From: Arsenicibacter rosenii | GTDB taxonomy: Bacteria > Bacteroidota > Bacteroidia > Cytophagales > Spirosomataceae | Length of the DNA: 64,000 bases | Reading direction: 5' to 3' | Assembly: GCF_001870735.1 (NCBI RefSeq) | Contig: NZ_MORL01000009.1 | Location: forward strand, 124,001 to 188,000 | Part shown: piece by piece, positions 25,504 through 34,008 of the stretch | Position numbering within the stretch: the stretch's first letter is position 1 | How the letters are laid out: each line of letters opens with the position of its first letter | The notes under the pieces: generated by a model | The model's input: only the letters and a program-made list of their open reading frames with translations | Databases searched by the model: none | What the model was told of the DNA's origin: nothing | Made by a program: the position numbers and the translations under genes

Positions 25504-25887
25504 TTAAATCACTACATAGACAGGGGGGCCACGATGCCGGAAAGCAGTATGCCGGCGGCCGGAGATGCGGGCGAGAAAACGAACAGCAGGCGGAACCGTA
25601 AAAGCGGCCATAAACACCGCCAGCCAGAAGAACGGCTCCGGATTGGTATACAGGACGTTGGTAACCGCATCCAGCCAGAGCAACTCCTGCTGCGTGTGGT
25701 TGTTGGGCTGGATCGGATCCTTACCAACGGGCTTGTAGGGGTGTGCGTGGGTGATAATCGTCCCGTCTGCCAGCCGGTGGGCATGCAGAAACAAGATTCC
25801 ATTCACCAGCATCCCTACATAAAGCAGGAGCAGAAAGCGGGCAGTTTGGGATCGGTACCGGTTCGAATTCAACACGTTAAGCAACAA
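25504..25887 (-). CDS. Small histidine-rich membrane protein
   Basis: About 127 residues with two membrane segments (LLLLYVGMLVNGILFLHAH and FFWLAVFMAAFTVPPAV) separated by a periplasmic-looking loop. The first segment runs into HAHRLADGTIITHAHPYKP, giving two HxH pairs, a plausible transition-metal site; a third basic/histidine stretch (RRHTAFRHR) ends the protein. The start is uncertain: the frame begins with two TTG codons (25887), a GTG follows, and the first ATG is 24 codons in. I do not know a named family. The location directly before a TonB-dependent receptor suggests a role in metal uptake or sensing. Confidence 0.65.
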   Translation of the reverse strand: MLLNVLNSNRYRSQTARFLLLLYVGMLVNGILFLHAHRLADGTIITHAHPYKPVGKDPIQPNNHTQQELLWLDAVTNVLYTNPEPFFWLAVFMAAFTVPPAVRFLARISGRRHTAFRHRGPPVYVVI

Positions 25888-25897
25888 TTTTATAGAG

Positions 25898-25905
25898 CAA
25901 ATGTA
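25898..25905 (-). promoter_or_regulatory. Candidate -7 element for the histidine-rich/TonB unit
   Basis: The minus strand reads TACATTTG, 10 bases before the first TTG of the reading frame. No matching -33 TTG is visible. Confidence 0.4.
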
Positions 25906-26051
25906 GTTAATACATTAAAAAAGCGTCCCTAAACATTAAAAATTACCTCTTTTTCTTGCTGTTGGACCAATTTTTGAAGTAGAACAAACAAGACGGCTGC
26001 TTATGTAGTTAATAAAGTGAAACTTTTCTTTCGAATATTTCTATTTCCAGC

Positions 26052-26082
26052 TTGTTGTTTTGTTTAAAAAGATTTAACTTTG
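26052..26082 (+). promoter_or_regulatory. Candidate promoter TTG-N20-TAACTTTG
   Basis: TTG at 26052-26054 and TAACTTTG at 26075-26082, 20 bases apart, are an excellent fit to the Bacteroidota consensus. It is 88 bases before the small membrane peptide gene at 26171 and inside a 283-base gene-free stretch (25888-26170) that otherwise shows only AT-rich sequence. Confidence 0.65.
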
Positions 26083-26170
26083 GTGTACTTATTAATCTCT
26101 ACTGAGAAGGTAGTTTTTTAATAGCTAAACCCAGACTAACCTAATTGAAAATCCGTAACTATTACCTGAG

Positions 26171-26344
26171 ATGAGAAGACTCCGTTTATACATGATCCTG
26201 CAATGGGTATTCTTTTTGCCCATTATCTTGCCTCTGTGTATAGCCTTTGGTGCGTTACAGGGAGCAATTCAGATGGTTGAGCGCGTTATGCATCAACTGC
26301 TGACCGATGTAGCACCATCAGATAATGCTACGTCTTTAGAATAA
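26171..26344 (+). CDS. Small membrane peptide, 57 residues
   Basis: A short frame starting MRRLRLYMILQW, followed by one hydrophobic helix (VFFLPIILPLCIAFGAL), then an amphipathic stretch QMVERVMHQLLTD and an acidic tail. The positive N-terminus predicts the tail faces the periplasm. It has its own promoter (26052-26082) and its own intrinsic terminator (26369-26401), which together make it a credible independent transcription unit. No family is recognised. It could be a regulatory peptide for a membrane complex or a toxin-like peptide; there is no evidence for either. Confidence 0.6.
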   Translation: MRRLRLYMILQWVFFLPIILPLCIAFGALQGAIQMVERVMHQLLTDVAPSDNATSLE

Positions 26345-26368
26345 AACCTTGACCAAAAGACTTTCGCT

Positions 26369-26409
26369 GAAGGCAACCTGTATACTTAACAGGTTGCCTT
26401 CAGGTGTTT
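26369..26409 (+). terminator. Intrinsic terminator after the small membrane peptide
   Basis: GAAGGCAACCTGT and ACAGGTTGCCTTC form a 13-base perfect stem with a 7-base loop (26369-26401), followed by AGGTGTTTTT. The T run also contributes to the -33 element of the next gene. Confidence 0.85.
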
Positions 26410-26441
26410 TTGGGCATAAACGACCAAATATTGTACCTTTG
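26409..26441 (+). promoter_or_regulatory. Candidate promoter TTTG-N21-TACCTTTG, nearly leaderless
   Basis: TTTG at 26409-26412 and TACCTTTG at 26434-26441 match the consensus with ideal spacing. Only five bases separate the -7 element from the histidine kinase ATG at 26447, so transcription would begin at or next to the start codon. Confidence 0.6.
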
Positions 26442-26446
26442 GTATC

Positions 26447-27481
26447 ATGTTGTTAAGCCCAAGAATCACCGCCCTGCTGCTGGCGGTCCTGATTTCAGCC
26501 CTGACCACTGTCTTTCTTGCCTTTGTAGAAGGTGTCACCAACAGCATGCTCTTCGTGGCGGGCGTCTCGTCGTTTGGTGTTTCGTTTTTCCTGATCCTGT
26601 ACGCCATTGAAATTCTGGTCTACCGGGAGGTCGATAAAATGTACAAGACCATCCATAAGCTTAAGCTCAAGGATTTTAATATTACCCGGAAAAGTATCTC
26701 CAAAAACAATAATCCGTTCAAAAAACTCAACGACGAAATCTTCGTCTACGTCGCCAAAAAGCAGAAAGAGATAGAAGAGCTCCGGCGCATCGAGCAGTTT
26801 CGGCGGGAGTTTCTGGCAGATGTCTCGCACGAGCTCAAGACGCCTATTTTTGCCGCTCAGGGGTTTATTCATACGCTCCTCGACGGTGCGATTGACGACG
26901 AAAAGGTCAGAGGCAAATTTCTGGCAAAAGCCGCGAAAAGCCTCGATGGCCTGGATGCCCTCGTAAAAGACCTCGTCGCCTTGTCGCAGTTGGAAACGGG
27001 CGAGGTAAAAATGCACTTCGAGCGCGTCGACCTGCACGAAGTCGTCGGTGAAATTTTTGATCAGCTGGAAAAAATTGCCCACAACAAAGGCGTTTCCCTG
27101 AAAGTCAGGACCGACAAGCCAAACGGAACCTGGGTGAAAGCCGACCCGCAACGCATTGTTCAGGTGATGACCAACCTCATTGAAAATGCCATTAAATACG
27201 GCAACGAACATGGTAAGGTGCTGGTCTCGCTCGAAGAAGACAAGAAAAATATTCTTGTTTCGGTAAAAGACGACGGGCCGGGGATCCCGCCGGAGCACCT
27301 GAGCCGTATTTTTGAGCGTTTCTACCGCGTCGATAAAAGCCGGTCAAAAGAGCGTGGGGGAACGGGTTTAGGCCTCGCCATTGTTAAGCATATTCTGAAT
27401 GCCCATAAGTCAAAAATTACGGTGATGTCAAAAATGGAGAAAGGCACCACCTTCAGCTTTAAGCTGGAAAAAACAGACTAG
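26447..27481 (+). CDS. Membrane sensor histidine kinase, orphan
   Basis: A 344-residue kinase with two N-terminal membrane helices (residues about 8-28 and 34-58) and almost no periplasmic sensor between them, followed by a HAMP-like linker, a HisKA domain with the phospho-acceptor His128 in SHELKTPIFAAQGF, and a HATPase domain with NLIENAIKYG (N box), DDGPGIPPEHL (G1), FERFYRVDKSRS (F box) and GGTGLGLAIVKH (G2). All catalytic motifs are intact. It resembles the PhoR/KdpD-type kinases. No response regulator lies beside it, so its partner is elsewhere. With so short an external loop it probably senses membrane state or a partner protein. Confidence 0.93.
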   Translation: MLLSPRITALLLAVLISALTTVFLAFVEGVTNSMLFVAGVSSFGVSFFLILYAIEILVYREVDKMYKTIHKLKLKDFNITRKSISKNNNPFKKLNDEIFVYVAKKQKEIEELRRIEQFRREFLADVSHELKTPIFAAQGFIHTLLDGAIDDEKVRGKFLAKAAKSLDGLDALVKDLVALSQLETGEVKMHFERVDLHEVVGEIFDQLEKIAHNKGVSLKVRTDKPNGTWVKADPQRIVQVMTNLIENAIKYGNEHGKVLVSLEEDKKNILVSVKDDGPGIPPEHLSRIFERFYRVDKSRSKERGGTGLGLAIVKHILNAHKSKITVMSKMEKGTTFSFKLEKTD

Positions 27482-27582
27482 GCAGCAGCACATTTAGACA
27501 AATTCATTTAGCCCGGCCTGCCACCTCGTTTTGTCCGTTACGGATATGAGCACCGGAACGGCCCGGGCCTGATACGATTTCC

Positions 27583-28302
27583 ATGAAAATCAATTTCGAA
27601 GACCTGATCGTTTTTGAGAACGAAGACTATATTGTTATCAATAAACCGCCGTATGTAGCATCGCTCGATGAACGTACGTCTGACCGGTCGTCAAGCATTC
27701 TACGGCTGGCCAAAGCCTACCATGCCGATGCGCAGCTGGGTCACCGGCTGGACAAGGAAACCTCAGGTATTCTGGCCATTGCCAAACACCCGGAAGCATA
27801 CCGGCATCTGGCCATGCAGTTTGAACACCGCGAGGTAACCAAACGCTACCATGCCGTTGTGAACGGTGTGCATGATTTCGATAGTATTTCGGTATTTCTG
27901 CCTATTGCGCCGATCAAAGACGGAACGGCCGTACGTATTGACCGCCAGAAAGGAAAGGTGGCGGAAACGATTTTCAACACAATGAAGGCTTACCGGCAGG
28001 CGACGCTCGTTGAATGTATCCCGATTACGGGACGGATGCACCAGATACGTGTGCACCTGATGTGCCTTAAAGCGCCGATTGTCAGCGATCCGACCTATGG
28101 CGGGGAGCCGGTTTTCCTGTCTCAGTTGAAACGCAACTTCAATCTGAAGAAAGACACTGAGGAGTATCCGCTTATCCAGCGGGTTGCCCTGCATGCCCAT
28201 TCGCTCACTTTTAATTTGCTGAACGGCGACCGGATGAAGATTGAAGCGCCCTATCCAAAGGATTTTGATGTGCTGGTGAAGCAGCTGGAAAAATTTTCCT
28301 GA
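27583..28302 (+). CDS. RluA-family rRNA/tRNA pseudouridine synthase
   Basis: A 239-residue enzyme without an S4 domain. The N-terminus IVFENEDYIVINKPPYVAS and the catalytic motif LGHRLDKETSGILAIAK (aspartate of HRLDKETSG) are typical, followed by KRYHAVVNG and the C-terminal ITGRMHQIRVHL. It isomerises uridine to pseudouridine in rRNA or tRNA; which site cannot be told. It is separated from the histidine kinase by about 100 bases and from the Dabb gene by 165 bases in which only a TATGTTTG (28328-28335) stands out as a possible -7 element. Confidence 0.92.
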   Translation: MKINFEDLIVFENEDYIVINKPPYVASLDERTSDRSSSILRLAKAYHADAQLGHRLDKETSGILAIAKHPEAYRHLAMQFEHREVTKRYHAVVNGVHDFDSISVFLPIAPIKDGTAVRIDRQKGKVAETIFNTMKAYRQATLVECIPITGRMHQIRVHLMCLKAPIVSDPTYGGEPVFLSQLKRNFNLKKDTEEYPLIQRVALHAHSLTFNLLNGDRMKIEAPYPKDFDVLVKQLEKFS

Positions 28303-28467
28303 CCAGCCTATAATCGGGGCTGATTGTTATGTTTGCATCGATAACCGGAAATGTATAACGGGAAATGCCCGATGATCAAGTAATATAGTACGTGTTCATC
28401 CGCAACCTTCCTCCATTATTCATTATCCATACTACATGGTTCATTCTCATACATAATTTCCTTAAAC

Positions 28468-28767
28468 ATGTTCGTACACACAGTATTTTTCTGGCTTAAT
28501 CACCCTGATAACCAAGCCGATCAGGACGCACTGCGGGCCGGTCTGGAAACCCTGAAAAGCATTGATGCCATTCATGCTGCCTATATCGGTAAACCCGCCG
28601 GAACCCGCCGCGCCGTGATCGACTACAGCTATGATTTTTCGATCACATTCATTTTTACGGACCAGGCAGCTCAGGATATATACCAGGAGCATCCGACTCA
28701 CCTGAAATTCGTAGCCGATTGTGCACACCTGTGGTCGCGTGTACAAGTATATGATGCGGTTGAATAA
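28468..28767 (+). CDS. Dabb (stress-responsive A/B barrel) domain protein
   Basis: A 99-residue single-domain protein. FVHTVFFWLN at the N-terminus, the helix DALRAGLETLKSI and YSYDFSITFIFTDQAAQDIYQEHPTHLKFV are the family pattern of the dimeric alpha/beta barrel Dabb domain (PF07876). Related small proteins include stress-induced plant proteins and some cyclase-like enzymes; in bacteria the role is mostly unknown. It is a single gene; the promoter of the next gene overlaps its stop codon. Confidence 0.88.
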   Translation: MFVHTVFFWLNHPDNQADQDALRAGLETLKSIDAIHAAYIGKPAGTRRAVIDYSYDFSITFIFTDQAAQDIYQEHPTHLKFVADCAHLWSRVQVYDAVE

Positions 28768-28788
28768 GCCGATAAACTGTTATCTTTG
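28760..28788 (+). promoter_or_regulatory. Candidate promoter TTG-N18-TATCTTTG
   Basis: TTG at 28760-28762 and TATCTTTG at 28781-28788, overlapping the end of the Dabb gene. It lies 105 bases before the TPR gene ATG and would start the TPR/DUF4292/EnvC/panB unit. Confidence 0.55.
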
Positions 28789-28893
28789 TCTGATTCCCAC
28801 CTGTTTTGCGGGCGATCTGCAATAGAACGATTTACCCTGCCGTTTCTGGATAATAATCGTTATATACTGATATTGCTATCTTTTACAACTGCG

Positions 28894-30663
28894 ATGAACA
28901 CACGTTGCTTAACTAAATACGTACTCGGGTGTCTGGTCTTTACGCTGCCAGCCACAACGGTGCTGGCGCAAAAAAAAGCCGGTGAAAAGCCACTGAGCAC
29001 GACAGCGCCGGCCGCTGCCCAATCGGATCCCGTCCGGGCGCGGCTCGAAGACGAATCGCAGTTCATGGAAGGCATGAAGTTTCTCATGACCGATGAGCCT
29101 TCCAAAGCAATCGCGCAGTTTGAAAAATTAGTTCAGAAATCGCCTGACAATGCGGGGGCTCAGTATGCCATGGCGTCGGCGCTGATGAAAACCGGCAAAA
29201 CGGCAGAAGCCATTCCTTATGCCGCTAAAGCTCACAGCGTCGACAAATCCAATAAGTTTTACTCCCTCCTGCTGGCCGAACTGTATGTCAAACAAAAACG
29301 CTACAGCGATGCCGAGGAACTGTATGAAAGCCTGCTCAAACAAAGTACCGATAATATGGAGTACGGCGTTGAGCTGGCGGCCATCTACCTTTTCGACGAT
29401 AAACCCGATAAGGCACTGGATGCCTATAACCGTGTAGAGCGGGCTCTGGGTATCAATGAAGAAATTACCCGCCAGAAACAGCGGATTTATCTCAAGCAGA
29501 ACAAAATTGATAAGGCCGTCGAAGAAGCGGAAAAGCTCGTTGCGTCGGAACCCGGCGAACCGGAATACCTGGTCGAAGGAGCGGAACTGCTCATCGCCAA
29601 CGACCGCAATGACCAGGCAATCGGCTGGCTTGATAAAGCGCTGAAGCTGGATCCGGATATGGCACAGGCCCATGTTATGCTGGCCGACATCTACCGGAAG
29701 AAAGGCGATATGGCCCGCTGCAAACAGGAACTGGATCATGTCTTCAACAACCCGAATCTGGAACCCAACCTGAAGGCCCGGATTCTGGCAAGTTATGCCG
29801 CCCTGAACGGCGACGATAAGGCGGGGCAGCAGGATGCGCTGAAAATGGCGCAGGATCTGGTAAAAACTCATCCGAACGATGCGAAATCGCTCATTATGAT
29901 GGCAGATTTACTGGCTCAGCAAAACAAATTTGCCGAATCCCGCGATGCCTACGTAAAAGCCGCTAAACTGGACGAGTCATCGTATCAGGTATGGGAAGCC
30001 ATTCTGCAGCTCGACGGACAGCTCAATCAGGTAGACAGCCTGCTGGTGCATTCCGAAAAAGCCCTGGAGATTTTCCCGACTCAGGGCCTGTTCTGGTATT
30101 CAAACGGATCAGCGAATCTGTATAAGCGCAAGTACCAGGCGGCTGTTGATGCGCTCGAAGAAAGCCGAAAGCTGATTTCGTCGACCCAGAATCCGGATCT
30201 GGTTAAAGCTATTAATGCCCAGCTGGGTGATGCCTACAACGGCGCCGGTGATAACGCCAAATCCGACGAGGCGTATGAACTGGTGCTGAAAACCGACCCG
30301 CTGAATGAGCACGTGCTCAACAACTATGCCTATTTCCTGTCGCTGCGGAAAGATAAACTGCCGCAGGCAGTGCAGATGTCGCAGAAACTTGTGGAACGCT
30401 TCCCGACCAACGCCACCTACCTGGATACGCATGCCTGGGTGTTGTATGTGATGAAAGATTACGCCAAAGCCCGTACCTACCTCGAGAAAGCCGTTACTAA
30501 CGATCCGAACGTCAGCGGCACCATTCTGGAGCACTATGGTGATGTTTTATATCAGCTGGGCGAGCGCGACAAAGCCGTTGAACAGTGGAAAAAAGCCAAA
30601 CAAAAAGGCGAAGCAAGTAGTAACATTGACAAAAAGATTGCCACTGGAAAGTTATATGAATAA
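28894..30663 (+). CDS. Exported TPR-repeat protein
   Basis: A 589-residue protein. The ATG at 28894 begins a signal peptide (TKYVLGCLVFTLPATTVLAQ); the frame is open 36 codons upstream, without signal character. The mature part is almost entirely tetratricopeptide repeats, for example AIAQFEKLVQKSPDNAGAQYAMA, DAEELYESLLKQ, KALDAYNRVERAL, QAIGWLDKALKLDPDMAQAHVM and, near the end, YAKARTYLEKAVTNDP. TPR arrays bind partner proteins. It overlaps the DUF4292 gene by eight bases, and both are followed by an EnvC-like gene; this trio recurs in Bacteroidota and points to a shared envelope task such as outer-membrane or cell wall assembly. Confidence 0.9.
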   Translation: MNTRCLTKYVLGCLVFTLPATTVLAQKKAGEKPLSTTAPAAAQSDPVRARLEDESQFMEGMKFLMTDEPSKAIAQFEKLVQKSPDNAGAQYAMASALMKTGKTAEAIPYAAKAHSVDKSNKFYSLLLAELYVKQKRYSDAEELYESLLKQSTDNMEYGVELAAIYLFDDKPDKALDAYNRVERALGINEEITRQKQRIYLKQNKIDKAVEEAEKLVASEPGEPEYLVEGAELLIANDRNDQAIGWLDKALKLDPDMAQAHVMLADIYRKKGDMARCKQELDHVFNNPNLEPNLKARILASYAALNGDDKAGQQDALKMAQDLVKTHPNDAKSLIMMADLLAQQNKFAESRDAYVKAAKLDESSYQVWEAILQLDGQLNQVDSLLVHSEKALEIFPTQGLFWYSNGSANLYKRKYQAAVDALEESRKLISSTQNPDLVKAINAQLGDAYNGAGDNAKSDEAYELVLKTDPLNEHVLNNYAYFLSLRKDKLPQAVQMSQKLVERFPTNATYLDTHAWVLYVMKDYAKARTYLEKAVTNDPNVSGTILEHYGDVLYQLGERDKAVEQWKKAKQKGEASSNIDKKIATGKLYE

Positions 30664-31654
30664 AGCACAGATGTATGATTTGGGATGGTTTTCACTCCGT
30701 TTCAAGCACGTTTTCCGGAAAAGTACCAGATCATATATCCTCCCGGCCAATCTGTGGACCCTCCTGCTGGCAGTTGCCCTGCTAACGGGCAGTGAAGGCT
30801 GCCGCCGGCACCGTATGGACCGCTCCCGGCCTTCCGGCCAGTCAGCGGCCACCGCACCCGATACGTCTGTCAGACAACCGGCGATGCCGGCCGACTCTGG
30901 TGCTATGGTTACGTCAGCACCGGTCACAACACCATCAACAACCTCAGCAGCAGCCCCGAAATCACCTCGTCCGGGTATTGAAGAAGCACGGGCTAATGTT
31001 GCTGAAGTTGATTTTACGTTCCTGACCGCCAAAGCCAGGGTTTCGTTCAAAAGCAAAGACCAGGACATCGACAACGCTACCGTAAACATCCGCGTGAAGA
31101 AAGATAGCCTGATCTGGATTGCCATCTCAAAAATCGGCGTTGAAGCCGCCCGGGTGCTGGTCAACCGCGATTCGATTACGATTCTGGATAAAATCAACAA
31201 CGAGTATACGCAATACGACTTTCCCGGCTTAAGCAAACGCTTCAACTTCGACATGAACTTTGAATTGCTTCAGGCCCTGATTGTCGGCAATCTGCCCCTG
31301 CCCAAACAACCCGCGCAGAAAATCAAAAACGAGCGTGACTACCTGCTGCTCCGCCAGACCGAAGGAAAGGTACTGGTAGAAAACTACATCGGCGAAGAAA
31401 ACCGGAAGCTGAAAAAACTGATGGTGGTGGAACAGCCGACCAAAAATACGCTCCGGCTCGACTATGCCGATTTCACGGCGTTGAACAACTTTTTATTTCC
31501 CTATACCAGCCTGATTACCCTCGATTACAAGTCGGGAGCAGACGGGCAGTTTTATCAGACCTTGTTGCGGATTCGGCATAGCAAAGTCGAATTGGTAGAC
31601 AAAAACCCCGGGTTCCCGTTCAGCATTCCGGCTCGCTATACGCGCCGGCCCTGA
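30656..31654 (+). CDS. DUF4292 protein (LolB-like fold suspected)
   Basis: A 332-residue protein starting at the ATG at 30656, which overlaps the TPR stop by eight bases. The N-terminus is unusual: about 30 hydrophilic residues precede the hydrophobic stretch LWTLLLAVALLTGSEGCRR, which looks like a lipoprotein signal with a weak lipobox. A serine/threonine/proline-rich linker follows, then the DUF4292 domain: SKDQDIDNATVNIRVKKD, LIWIAISKIGVEAARVLV, SITILDKINNEYTQYDFPG and FELLQALIVGNLPLP. The strand pattern suggests a LolA/LolB-like beta half-barrel; a role in lipoprotein delivery is a hypothesis. It lies between the TPR gene and the EnvC-like gene. Confidence 0.87.
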   Translation: MNKAQMYDLGWFSLRFKHVFRKSTRSYILPANLWTLLLAVALLTGSEGCRRHRMDRSRPSGQSAATAPDTSVRQPAMPADSGAMVTSAPVTTPSTTSAAAPKSPRPGIEEARANVAEVDFTFLTAKARVSFKSKDQDIDNATVNIRVKKDSLIWIAISKIGVEAARVLVNRDSITILDKINNEYTQYDFPGLSKRFNFDMNFELLQALIVGNLPLPKQPAQKIKNERDYLLLRQTEGKVLVENYIGEENRKLKKLMVVEQPTKNTLRLDYADFTALNNFLFPYTSLITLDYKSGADGQFYQTLLRIRHSKVELVDKNPGFPFSIPARYTRRP

Positions 31655-31675
31655 CCGGAACCCTGATTTCAGCTT

Positions 31676-33163
31676 ATGTGTACAGTAACGTGGCAAGCTC
31701 ATTTCCGGTTTACATTTTTTCTCCTGACCGGTCTCTCGCTGGTGAGCGGGCTGGCCTATGCGCAACAACCCCGCAACCGGCAGGTACTGGAGAAGGAAAA
31801 AAAACAGAACCTTGAAAAAATTACCGAAATCCGGTCGATTCTGAAACAGACCTCAACCGAGAAGCAGGCCACCATGGGCAAGCTTAAAGCCCTCAATCAG
31901 CAAATCCGGTCGCAGTCTGAGCAGATCAACCTGATGACCGAAGACCTGAGACTGATGGATTCGGAAGTGGTTGAGCTCCGGAACGCCAGCAATAACCTTA
32001 ACGAAGAGCTTGGTCAGCTTAAAAAGCAGTATGCCGAAATGGTGTACTCAGCCGACAAACGGCGCCAGCAGCTCAACCCCCTTGGCTTCCTGTTTTCGTC
32101 GGATAACTTCAACCAGCTAGTTGCCCGCTATCGCTATCTCAAGCAATATTCCGATGCCCGCCACAGTCAGGTAAAGCAAATGGAGCGGGTAAAGGGCATG
32201 TTGCAGGAAAAACGCGTGGCAACCGAACAGAAGCGCCAGCAGCAAAAAACAACCCTGACGGCCAAGGTATCGGAAGGCAAAAAGCTGGAAGGGCTGAAAG
32301 ATGAGCAAAATAAGGTCGTCAAAGAACTCAGCCAGCGCGAAGTACAGCTTCGGGATGAACTGGCAGAAAGCCGCCGGGCGGTGACCAACCTCGAAAACAT
32401 GATCACGCGCATCATTGCCCGGGAAGCCAAAGAACGGGCTGAGCGGGAAGCGCGCGAAAAAGCCGAACGGGAAGCACGCGAACGCGCCGAGCGCGAGCGA
32501 TTAGCCCGCCTGGAAGCCGAACGGAAAGCCGAAGAGCGCCGGAAGGCCGAAGAACAACGCCGTGCCGAAGCCCTGGCCAATGCCAATAAACCGGCTGATA
32601 ATCCGACGGAGCCTAAACCAGCCGAGCCGAAGCCAGCCGAACCGAAGCCGGTTGAGCCTAAACCGGAACCGAAAGCCGAAGCTCCCGTGGTGGCTTCGCG
32701 GCCTGCTGAAGCCCGTGAGAATAACCTGAATGAGGCTGAGTATGCCCTGGCCTCGTCATTTGCCGCCTCAAAGAACCGGCTGCCATGGCCGGTACAGCAC
32801 GGATTTGTTTCGGATAAATTCGGGGTTAAGCCTCACCCCGTTCTGAAAGGCCTGATGGTTGAAAACATGGGGATCGACATTCAGACCAATGCCGGTGAGT
32901 CGGTTCATTCCGTTTACGACGGCGTTGTACAGGATGTAGCCTATATGCCGGGCATGAACAACGTAGTAGCGATTCAGCACGGAAACTATATGACCGTTTA
33001 TGCCAAACTGAAAAGCGTTTCGGTCAAAATCGGTCAGCGGATTAAGGCACGCGACATGATCGGCAGTGTGGCTACCGGCAAAGACGGCATTACCGAAATC
33101 CAGTTCCAGATCTGGAAGAATCTCACCAAAATGAACCCGGAAGCGTGGCTGCGTCCACGATAA
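31676..33163 (+). CDS. EnvC-like murein hydrolase activator with degenerate M23 domain
   Basis: A 495-residue exported protein (signal peptide ending near LAYAQQ). Residues about 30-240 are a long coiled coil, followed by an alanine/glutamate/arginine-rich charged stretch and proline/lysine [10 protein letters not shown] repeats (about 290-340). The C-terminal LytM/M23 fold is recognisable ([38 protein letters not shown]), but the metal ligands are missing: the HxGxD motif reads NMGIDI and the HxH motif reads EIQFQIW. This is the state of EnvC, which activates amidases rather than cutting peptidoglycan. It follows DUF4292 by 21 bases and precedes panB by 25. Confidence 0.9.
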   Translation: MCTVTWQAHFRFTFFLLTGLSLVSGLAYAQQPRNRQVLEKEKKQNLEKITEIRSILKQTSTEKQATMGKLKALNQQIRSQSEQINLMTEDLRLMDSEVVELRNASNNLNEELGQLKKQYAEMVYSADKRRQQLNPLGFLFSSDNFNQLVARYRYLKQYSDARHSQVKQMERVKGMLQEKRVATEQKRQQQKTTLTAKVSEGKKLEGLKDEQNKVVKELSQREVQLRDELAESRRAVTNLENMITRIIAREAKERAEREAREKAEREARERAERERLARLEAERKAEERRKAEEQRRAEALANANKPADNPTEPKPAEPKPAEPKPVEPKPEPKAEAPVVASRPAEARENNLNEAEYALASSFAASKNRLPWPVQHGFVSDKFGVKPHPVLKGLMVENMGIDIQTNAGESVHSVYDGVVQDVAYMPGMNNVVAIQHGNYMTVYAKLKSVSVKIGQRIKARDMIGSVATGKDGITEIQFQIWKNLTKMNPEAWLRPR

Positions 33164-33188
33164 GCATACCCTATTAAACTGCAATACC

Positions 33189-34007
33189 ATGTCTGTACAC
33201 AATCCGGATATAAAGCGGGTAACGACGCACGTTATTCAGGAACTGAAAAATAGAGGAGAAAAAATTACCGCCCTGACCGCCTACGATTTTTCGATGGCCA
33301 AAGTAGTCGATGCGGCAGGTGTTGAACTAATCCTGGTCGGCGACTCGGCATCCAACGTGATGGCAGGTCATGAAACGACCTTACCGATCACCCTCGACCA
33401 GATGATTTACCACGCCAGTTCGGTGGTACGGGCCGTAAAACGGGCTCTGGTAGTCGTGGATCTGCCGTTTGGCTCCTATCAGGGCAACTCATCGGAGGCA
33501 CTGCGGTCGGCCATCCGGATTATGAAGGAGTCGGGTGCGCATGCGGTTAAGCTCGAAGGCGGCGTCGAAATTAAGGAGTCGGTTACGCGGATTCTGAGTG
33601 CCGGAGTACCGGTGATGGGGCACCTTGGCCTTACCCCGCAGTCGATCTATAAATTCGGCACCTATACGGTCCGGGCCAAAGAAGAAGCGGAGGCACGGAA
33701 ACTAATTGAGGATGCACAGATGTTACAGGAAATCGGATGTTTTAGTGTCGTCCTCGAAAAAATTCCGGCTGCCCTGACAAAACAAGTCTCTCAAAATCTG
33801 AGCATTCCGACGATTGGTATCGGTGCAGGTCCTGATGCCGACGGTCAGATTCTTGTGTTACACGACTTACTGGGCATTACCAAAGAGTTCAAACCCCGCT
33901 TCCTGCGCCGGTATGCCGACCTGAACGGAATCATGAACGAGGCCATCGCGCATTATGTCGACGATGTAAAAACACGCAGCTTCCCGAACGAAAGCGAAGC
34001 GTATTAA
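33189..34007 (+). CDS. panB: 3-methyl-2-oxobutanoate hydroxymethyltransferase PanB
   Basis: A 272-residue TIM-barrel enzyme of normal length for the first committed step of pantothenate synthesis: it transfers a hydroxymethyl group from methylene-tetrahydrofolate to ketoisovalerate. Motifs are [36 protein letters not shown] (magnesium-binding Asp), [28 protein letters not shown] and [21 protein letters not shown]. The RluA-type gene follows one base after its stop, so these two are cotranscribed. No other pantothenate gene is in the window. Confidence 0.97.
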   Translation: MSVHNPDIKRVTTHVIQELKNRGEKITALTAYDFSMAKVVDAAGVELILVGDSASNVMAGHETTLPITLDQMIYHASSVVRAVKRALVVVDLPFGSYQGNSSEALRSAIRIMKESGAHAVKLEGGVEIKESVTRILSAGVPVMGHLGLTPQSIYKFGTYTVRAKEEAEARKLIEDAQMLQEIGCFSVVLEKIPAALTKQVSQNLSIPTIGIGAGPDADGQILVLHDLLGITKEFKPRFLRRYADLNGIMNEAIAHYVDDVKTRSFPNESEAY

Positions 34008-34008
34008 T

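Noticed and set aside
26495-27298. 267-codon minus-strand frame inside the kinase gene
   Set aside because: Antisense to a complete histidine kinase with all motifs; no independent similarity.
28321-28467. Riboswitch in the 165-base gap before the Dabb gene
   Set aside because: No strong stem or conserved motif could be recognised; only a possible -7 element stands out.
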